Source of the DNA: Salinimicrobium gaetbulicola
Lineage (GTDB): Bacteria > Bacteroidota > Bacteroidia > Flavobacteriales > Flavobacteriaceae
NCBI RefSeq assembly: GCF_042676025.1
Contig: NZ_JBHTJP010000032.1
Coordinates: 496,001 to 560,000 of the forward strand
DNA: 64,000 bases
Direction of reading: 5' to 3'
The notes beneath the pieces were generated by a model. That model was not told where the DNA came from. It did no database searches and was given only the letters and a program-made list of their open reading frames with translations. Shown in pieces: positions 59,901 through 64,000 of this stretch; within the stretch, counting starts at the first letter, position 1; every line of letters begins with the position of its first letter. The translations under genes and the position numbers were made by a program.

Positions 59901-62900
59901 GCATCTTCGGCTATAAAACTAATTTCAGAAGATTCAGTAATACTCGTTCCCGGCGCAGGCTCCTGAATAATTGAAATATCTGAAGAACAATCGTTCACGG
60001 AAACCGTACTTCTATAATCAGGCAAAACGAAATCTTCTCCAAAAATAAGGGTTTCAAAAATGTCATTTCCGCAACTGATCTCCGGAGGAGTATTATCTTC
60101 TATTATGATGGTCACATTACAACTCGCGGAATTGCCTGCGGCGTCAACTGCAGTGATCTCGACGGAGGACTGTGAATCAATAAAAGTTCCGGCTGGCGGA
60201 GTTTGGGTTATAACAGCCTCAATATTGGTCGAAATTTGTTCGCTGAGATCAGGGATCTCTGCCAAACAGTCGGTATTTGAGTATAAGACAATTTCCGAAG
60301 AGCATGAAGTGATTTCTACAGTTGGTTCAATTACTTCTGTCAGGTTCAGCAAGAATTCACAGTCACTTCTGTTCCCCCAGCTATCGATCGCGGAGATCAT
60401 TACATTTTGGCTCACGAATAGAACAGTTCCCGCAACGGGTTCCTGTATCACCTCATAGCTACAGTTATCTGTTATTGAAATTTCTGATGTATAATCTGGT
60501 ACCACAAATCCTGTTTCCGAATCAAATGAATATTGTTTTTCACCAGGGCAGGTAAGCTGTGGAACAGTCGAATCGAAAAGATCAAGCTTAAAGCTACATT
60601 CTACAATATTCCCTAAATCATCCTCAGCAGTAATTATAATCTGCGTATCCTCTGTAATTTGAGTTCCGGGAGCTGGCATTTGTGAGATCGTTGCACTGTG
60701 ATTGGTTGAAACTTCAGAAGTATAGTCCATAATCGTAAACCCGCAACTCTCATCGACCTCAAAACTTTTATTGGCAGGACAATCAGTGATCAATAAATCT
60801 TCCTTTTCAAGGATCAGGTTGAAAGTACATGCTTCGGAAACATTTCCTGCTTCATCCTCTGCCAGGATCTGGATAGTTGAAGTCTCAGTGACAACAGTTC
60901 CTTCAGGTGGATCCTGGGTAATGACAATTTCTTCAGAACAATCTGAAAGGGAAACCAGCGAACGATAATCAGCCAGAACAAATTCGGTAGTAGAGATGAC
61001 TTCCACCTGGTCTGTGGGACATTCGATTATTTCCGGCGGACTTTTATCTAGTAGGCTAACCAAAAAACTACACTGGGCAGTATTTCCAGCCCCGTCTATT
61101 GCATTATACCTAACAGAGGTGGTTCCCAAAGTGAAAAAATCGCCCGGTGCAGGACCCTCAGATAATTCAATAGTTACTTCACCGGAATTGTCTGAAACCT
61201 CAGGCAAAGTATAATTGACTATTTGCCCACAATCCCCGTTTTCAACATCTATAATGATCTGATCAGGGCAAGTAATTATAGGAGGTTCAATATCTGCACT
61301 TTCTGTAATTATAATTTTAAAATCACAGGTGATACTATTTTCAGAGCCATCTGTAACTTTATAAGTGTTTATAGTTAAGCCGATTGGAAATTCACTTCCA
61401 GAAGGCAGACCTGCGATTTGTTCCAAAGTAATTCCGGAGCAGTTATCTGAAATCACGGGAAGATCATAGTTTACAACTTTGCCCGAAACCCCAAAATCAA
61501 CGGTAAATTCCAGGTCTTGAGGACATTCAATAACCGGTAATTCTACATCTTTTACAATGACACTAAAACTACATGAGGTCTTGTTTCCCTGATCATCAAT
61601 TGCCTCAAAAACCATTGAATGCTCTCCGGCCCTAAAATATGAGCCTGAAGAAAGACCTTCGGTCTGCGAAACTTCAACACTCCCGGATTCATCAAACGCT
61701 GAAGGCACCGTAAAGGACACCACTGTACCACATTCTCCTTGATCTGTATTAAATTCCAATGATGAAGGACAGTCTGTGAATTGGGGCGGCAGATCCTCCC
61801 CTCCATTGACAATGATCTTAAAACTGCAGACCGAGGTATTTCCGGCCCCATCGGTAGCTGTAAATTCAATTAGGTGTTCCCTGGCTTCAAACTCACTTCC
61901 GGAAGGCAAACCCTTGGTTTGAGTAAGGGTTACAAAGCATTTATCTGAAGCTACAGCACTGGGAAAGTTTACAATGGTAGAGATCTCCCCCGAAGCTAAA
62001 TCTATTTCAATGTCTTCATTACAGGTGATCTCAGGAGCTTCAGCTGCGTCAAAAGTGGGAATTCTTTTATAGATCTCAAGATCGAATTCTATTCTGGACG
62101 GGGTATAACCAAAGAACGGCGCGTAACTTCCGAAGATATCGGCATTATCCACGTAGAAGTTTTCACAAGAATCAAAGGCAAGATCAACAGGAAAATCAAT
62201 TCGGTCGACAAGACTGGTGACTTGATCTCCTGCCACATTAAATACTTTCACATAGAAATCTTCATTCTGGATACCGAACATCATTTGCTCTGAGATAGCC
62301 AGAAGATCTCCAAAGGCCAGGGTTTCAAAATTTATAAAATCACTGAATTCCAAACGGTTCCCGTATTCCAGAACATGCACAAAATCATACCCATCAACTA
62401 CCACGCTACCAGGAGAGACAATCCCGGGCAACTGGCCTGTTTTATTAAGGTTCGCATCAAGAAGAATTACAGAAGCCGAAGCAGTACCTGCCTGGCTCAC
62501 GTAAACCGTTCCTGAAGAATTCACAGCGATCCTGATAGGTAATTCAACATTTTCATTTTCTTTCAATACGGCATGAGATTCCTTGTCATAAATTCGGATC
62601 CTGCTGAAGGTGCTTCCTTTTTCAGGACCTTGTAAACCATCGTAATATTCCGCAACGTAGACCTTATTATCTTTAACATCTAACCCCAAGGGCCTGTAAA
62701 ATGAGCTGTAAATGGTCCTTTCCGGAAGGTAAGTACCCGAGGGATCAAATACCCTTATCTTTCCGTTATCGGTAAAGGTTTCACCTGCAGCCAAATAATC
62801 GGCTATATAAAAATAACCCTCCCCATCTATAGCAATATCCCGAGGACTGTCCAGCTGAGAAGCCGGTATAACACCTGCTTGTATTAAATTACCCTGAGAA

Positions 62901-63187
62901 TCTCTTTTATCTACCCCTTTTCCGAAGGTAAGAGTATATACATGACCATCTGGACCAGTTGCAATTGCAATGGTAAGATCCTGGTAATTTAAATCCCCGG
63001 CAGTAACAGTTGGCAGATCGACCTTTGATAAGAATTGAAAGCCTGGGGTGGTATTGTAGAAATCCTGGGCAAATAGAATCGTGGAATTAATCAGGAAGAA
63101 AACCCAAAAAAAGGAAATTCGTGCTACCCCAGATGAGGGTAGACAACAAAATTTCAAGTGTAGATTATTTTTGGGGACCTCACTCAT
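56942..63187 (-). CDS. Giant T9SS-secreted surface protein with HYR super-repeats
   Basis: The product is about 2,081 residues from ATG 63187 (MSEVPKNN); a GTG at 63205 would add six. An N-terminal hydrophobic segment (ISFFWVFFLINSTILFAQ) is the export signal. Residues about 50-370 form an NHL/six-bladed-propeller-like head (GPDGHVYTLTFGKG, SPRDIAIDGEGYFYIADY, RPLGLDVKDNKVYVAEYY). About 20 cysteine-paired HYR-type modules follow: four full-length, then shorter ones of about 79 residues, repeated in a four-module order. The C-terminus (PYVIIYPNPGSGNVKI to YVRRAIVRND) is a type IX sorting domain, so the protein is exported and anchored at the surface. A role as adhesin or carbohydrate-contacting protein is likely but unproven. 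Confidence 0.93.
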   Translation of the reverse strand: MSEVPKNNLHLKFCCLPSSGVARISFFWVFFLINSTILFAQDFYNTTPGFQFLSKVDLPTVTAGDLNYQDLTIAIATGPDGHVYTLTFGKGVDKRDSQGNLIQAGVIPASQLDSPRDIAIDGEGYFYIADYLAAGETFTDNGKIRVFDPSGTYLPERTIYSSFYRPLGLDVKDNKVYVAEYYDGLQGPEKGSTFSRIRIYDKESHAVLKENENVELPIRIAVNSSGTVYVSQAGTASASVILLDANLNKTGQLPGIVSPGSVVVDGYDFVHVLEYGNRLEFSDFINFETLAFGDLLAISEQMMFGIQNEDFYVKVFNVAGDQVTSLVDRIDFPVDLAFDSCENFYVDNADIFGSYAPFFGYTPSRIEFDLEIYKRIPTFDAAEAPEITCNEDIEIDLASGEISTIVNFPSAVASDKCFVTLTQTKGLPSGSEFEAREHLIEFTATDGAGNTSVCSFKIIVNGGEDLPPQFTDCPSSLEFNTDQGECGTVVSFTVPSAFDESGSVEVSQTEGLSSGSYFRAGEHSMVFEAIDDQGNKTSCSFSVIVKDVELPVIECPQDLEFTVDFGVSGKVVNYDLPVISDNCSGITLEQIAGLPSGSEFPIGLTINTYKVTDGSENSITCDFKIIITESADIEPPIITCPDQIIIDVENGDCGQIVNYTLPEVSDNSGEVTIELSEGPAPGDFFTLGTTSVRYNAIDGAGNTAQCSFLVSLLDKSPPEIIECPTDQVEVISTTEFVLADYRSLVSLSDCSEEIVITQDPPEGTVVTETSTIQILAEDEAGNVSEACTFNLILEKEDLLITDCPANKSFEVDESCGFTIMDYTSEVSTNHSATISQMPAPGTQITEDTQIIITAEDDLGNIVECSFKLDLFDSTVPQLTCPGEKQYSFDSETGFVVPDYTSEISITDNCSYEVIQEPVAGTVLFVSQNVMISAIDSWGNRSDCEFLLNLTEVIEPTVEITSCSSEIVLYSNTDCLAEIPDLSEQISTNIEAVITQTPPAGTFIDSQSSVEITAVDAAGNSASCNVTIIIEDNTPPEISCGNDIFETLIFGEDFVLPDYRSTVSVNDCSSDISIIQEPAPGTSITESSEISFIAEDASGNRSQECAFRLTFQEDALEITECPASKIAEVNDNCSYILVDYTSEVTTNHPAEILQVPAPGTEIYESTIIEFRAEDENGNTATCSVELTLEDTTVPFISCPGDQEFTFNGNDGFVIPDFRPLTEISDNCGFEVIQEPAPGSVIFESQNLVISAIDSRGNRSDCEFLVNLTEVVEPTVEITSCPSEIVLYLNTDCVVEIPDLSEQISTNIEADITQTPPAGTLIDSQSSVEIKAVDAAGNSASCNMTISIEDNTPPEISCGNDIFETLSFGEVFVLPDYRSTVSVNDCSSDISIIQEPAPGTSITESSEISFIAEDASGNRSQECAFRLTFQEDALEITECPASRIVELNDNCSYILVDYTSEITTNHSADIVQIPAPGTEIYESTLIEYLAEDENGSTATCSFEIILNDTTAPTISCPGDQEFTFNGGDGFVIPDFRSSAMVEENCDFEVIQEPAPGSVIFESREIILTVIDASGNTNTCQFEIVLIAEEVPMVEITSCAAEQILALNENCSVQIPDLTVGVSTNISADIEQTPAAGTVIFENSSVEIRATDEYGNVDVCVVHLKIEDQAAPEITCKGDLIFAWEPENGFVLPDFSANTEVFENCGNYTITQQPTPNTIITSETSEILLTAVDDAGNSASCSFILRLTEEEVLNITCPDDQIGELNDNCSYVVPDFRDLAQVSVEDAVITQEPPSGEIITSTTQITLTVQKGEKRTSCNFNLSVADNIPPEVACVSSLEIDLENNESVSISVDEIDVGSTDNCGIVSRTLSKSTFTREDEGEQIITLTIFDDSGNESSCEVLLNVRVPEEPGESIQCVDAISLQMEEGRNVRLDARSLFTGGTGTIQYSVSKEEFRCEDIGEQTIIFNYVTPNEEGACEIRVKVEDPKGFCELIGEEPADPLPYVIIYPNPGSGNVKITTSPEIILNRAEVFDIRGRFLFARDFPEDVTRFYDLNLSMYESGVYTIKLSGEDKEYVRRAIVRND
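58440..60400 (-). repeat. 951-bp internal super-repeat of the surface-protein gene
   Basis: Segments 951 bases apart are almost identical. Examples are the stretch beginning CCAATGCATCTTC at 58891 and 59842, GTCATTTCCGCAACTGATCT at 59111 and 60062, and ACACTTCCGGGTGCCGGTTC at 58521 and 59472. The constant offset means no insertion or deletion between the copies; it equals 317 codons, or four HYR-type modules. A third, more diverged copy lies further toward the gene's 5' end. Confidence 0.9.
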
Positions 63188-63256
63188 TCTGTGGTGGTTA
63201 TACACTAAATATAACCTAATGCAGAGTAAGGGAGGGTGAAGAAAATGTTAACACAC

Positions 63257-63296
63257 AAAACATTATCACGACAGGCAGCTGCCGTGATAAGGTTTT
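63257..63296 (-). terminator. Terminator after the response-regulator gene
   Basis: TTATCACG (63263-63270) pairs with CGTGATAA (63283-63290), extended by AAAAC (63257-63261) and GTTTT (63292-63296). The loop holds a secondary GGCAGCTGCC palindrome. On the minus strand it follows the response-regulator stop at 63324. Confidence 0.75.
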
Positions 63297-63323
63297 GTTA
63301 GAAACTGAAAAGTGATTTATAAG

Positions 63324-64000
63324 TTAGCTTTGAGCTTCCTCTTTATTTCTAATCACCAATCTAAATCCTTCCCCATGAATGTTAAGGATTTCTACATTCT
63401 CATCCTTTTTAAGGTACTTTCTTAGTTTGGCAATGTAAACATCCATACTACGAGAGGTAAAATAGTTATCATCTCTCCAGATCTTTGTAAGCGCCAATTC
63501 TCTTGGCATAAGATCATTTTCATGAAGTGCCAGTAAACGCAATAGTTCGTTTTCTTTAGGTGACAGCTTGGAAGGTTCCTCATCTTTAAAAGTAAGGAAT
63601 CTTAGTTTTGAATTCAGATGGAAATCTCCAATCTGGAACTCAAATTGTTTACTGTCCGCGACACTATCAGTGGCTTTACGCTGCATGATTGCTTTGATCT
63701 TCATTAATAGAACCTCACTATCGAAAGGTTTATTAAGGTAATCATCTGCCCCTACTTTGTACCCCTTTAAAACATCTTCTTTCATAGCCTTGGCAGTAAG
63801 GAAGATGATAGGAATTTCTTCATTTTTTTCTCTGATCTCTTTTGCAAGAGTGAAACCATCTTTATAAGGCATCATCACGTCAAGAATACAAAGATCGAAA
63901 TCATCTTTTTTGAATTTTTCGAATCCTTCCATTCCATTTTTGGCATGAGTGACCTCATAGTCATTCATTGCCAGGTAATCTTTTAGTACCGTTCCAAAAT
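63324..64000 (-). CDS. OmpR/PhoB-type response regulator (partial, N-terminus outside window)
   Basis: About 225 residues are visible, and the frame stays open to the window edge. An internal ATG at 63968 is not the start because FGTVLKDYLA upstream is receiver-domain sequence. The receiver has the phosphorylated Asp in LCILDVMMPYKDGF, and Lys in IIFLTAKAMKEDVLKGYKVGADDYLNKPF. The acidic pair of the first strand lies outside the window. The C-terminal winged-helix DNA-binding domain (about the last 100 residues) includes LSPKENELLRLLALHEN and TSRSMDVYIAKLRKYLKKDENVEI. Its partner kinase is not in the window. It is followed by a terminator and then the giant surface-protein gene on the same strand, whose expression it might influence; that is speculation. 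Confidence 0.93.
   Translation of the reverse strand, partial: FGTVLKDYLAMNDYEVTHAKNGMEGFEKFKKDDFDLCILDVMMPYKDGFTLAKEIREKNEEIPIIFLTAKAMKEDVLKGYKVGADDYLNKPFDSEVLLMKIKAIMQRKATDSVADSKQFEFQIGDFHLNSKLRFLTFKDEEPSKLSPKENELLRLLALHENDLMPRELALTKIWRDDNYFTSRSMDVYIAKLRKYLKKDENVEILNIHGEGFRLVIRNKEEAQS

Noticed and set aside
58440..60400. CRISPR-like or mobile-element repeat
   Set aside because: The repeats are long (951 bp), in frame and encode HYR-type protein modules; there are no short repeats with spacers and no transposase.
63324..63968. Complete 214-residue response regulator starting at ATG 63968
   Set aside because: In-frame receiver-domain sequence (FGTVLKDYLA) continues upstream to the window edge, so the true start is outside.

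Overview
This 64 kb window looks like core chromosome from a marine-type member of the Flavobacteriaceae (Bacteroidota), most like Gramella/Christiangramia. Several things point there: start regions lack Shine-Dalgarno sequences; promoters have the Bacteroidota -7 box TAnnTTTG (sometimes with TTG about 19-20 bp upstream); there are many short lipoprotein signal peptides; one protein carries a type IX secretion (T9SS) sorting domain; the menaquinone genes sit in a flavobacterial arrangement; and several families (DUF6503-like, the CAL67264-type small membrane protein, YtxJ, the 542-residue acyl-CoA carboxylase) are typical of this group. The genus is inferred, not proven. I saw no rRNA, tRNA, CRISPR array, insertion sequence or prophage. 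No gap between genes exceeds about 300 bases.

Layout. 1-2,090 (minus): the start of an EttA-type ABC-F ATPase, cut by the window edge, then a DinB-fold protein and a 59-residue membrane protein with its own terminator. 2,337-6,152 (plus): acyl-CoA carboxylase beta subunit, secreted M1 peptidase, DoxX. 6,161-11,963 (minus): a tight operon holA-menA-UPF0173-menC-CPBP protease-menE, joining clamp-loader delta to late menaquinone synthesis. Divergent from it are an orphan HsdR-N nuclease-like protein, a GT2 glycosyltransferase, an OmpA/Pal-like lipoprotein and a zinc-protease lipoprotein (to 15,765). 15,760-19,064 (minus): Sua5/YrdC, a DUF2945 protein, UvrD/PcrA. 19,230-29,335: FMN-dependent glutamate-synthase-like protein, an anchored unknown, a second M1 peptidase (minus), RecG, a TPR/lipocalin-like protein and PheT. 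29,410-36,330: DUF4136 lipoprotein, a small operon of membrane and DUF2007 proteins behind a tandemly duplicated start region, an ABC-F ATPase, a thioredoxin-fold lipoprotein without cysteines, a transaldolase-like enzyme and an SDR. 36,373-36,468 holds the signal recognition particle RNA (minus), not a protein gene.

36,556-48,579: a three-gene operon (glutaminyl cyclase, thioesterase, beta-helix lipoprotein), GlyA, fumarylacetoacetase, a 57-residue highly charged miniprotein, YtxJ, ClpB, CsbD, a phytase-like esterase lipoprotein, a histidine phosphatase and a DUF6503-like lipoprotein. 48,696-56,945: SmpB, Pcm (minus), then a long plus-strand run: Gfo/Idh oxidoreductase, 3-hydroxyacyl-CoA dehydrogenase, DUF1015, YggS, an exonuclease/GIY-YIG fusion with a UvrC-like cysteine motif, a voltage-gated K+ channel with a zinc ribbon, and MiaA. 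56,942-63,187 (minus): a surface protein of about 2,080 residues made of a beta-propeller-like head, about 20 HYR-type modules and a T9SS tail, with a 951-bp internal super-repeat. 63,324-64,000: an OmpR-type response regulator, cut by the window edge.

Most of the window is housekeeping, and I did not find an obvious new defence or mobile system. The observations most worth a second look are the tandemly duplicated start region at 30,177-30,234 that creates an overlapping upstream ORF, the 951-bp super-repeat in the giant surface protein, the exonuclease/GIY-YIG/four-cysteine protein, the repeated placement of the -7 promoter box 3-7 bases from the start codon (suggesting leaderless mRNAs), the orphan nuclease-like protein beside holA, and the metallo-hydrolase inside the menaquinone operon.
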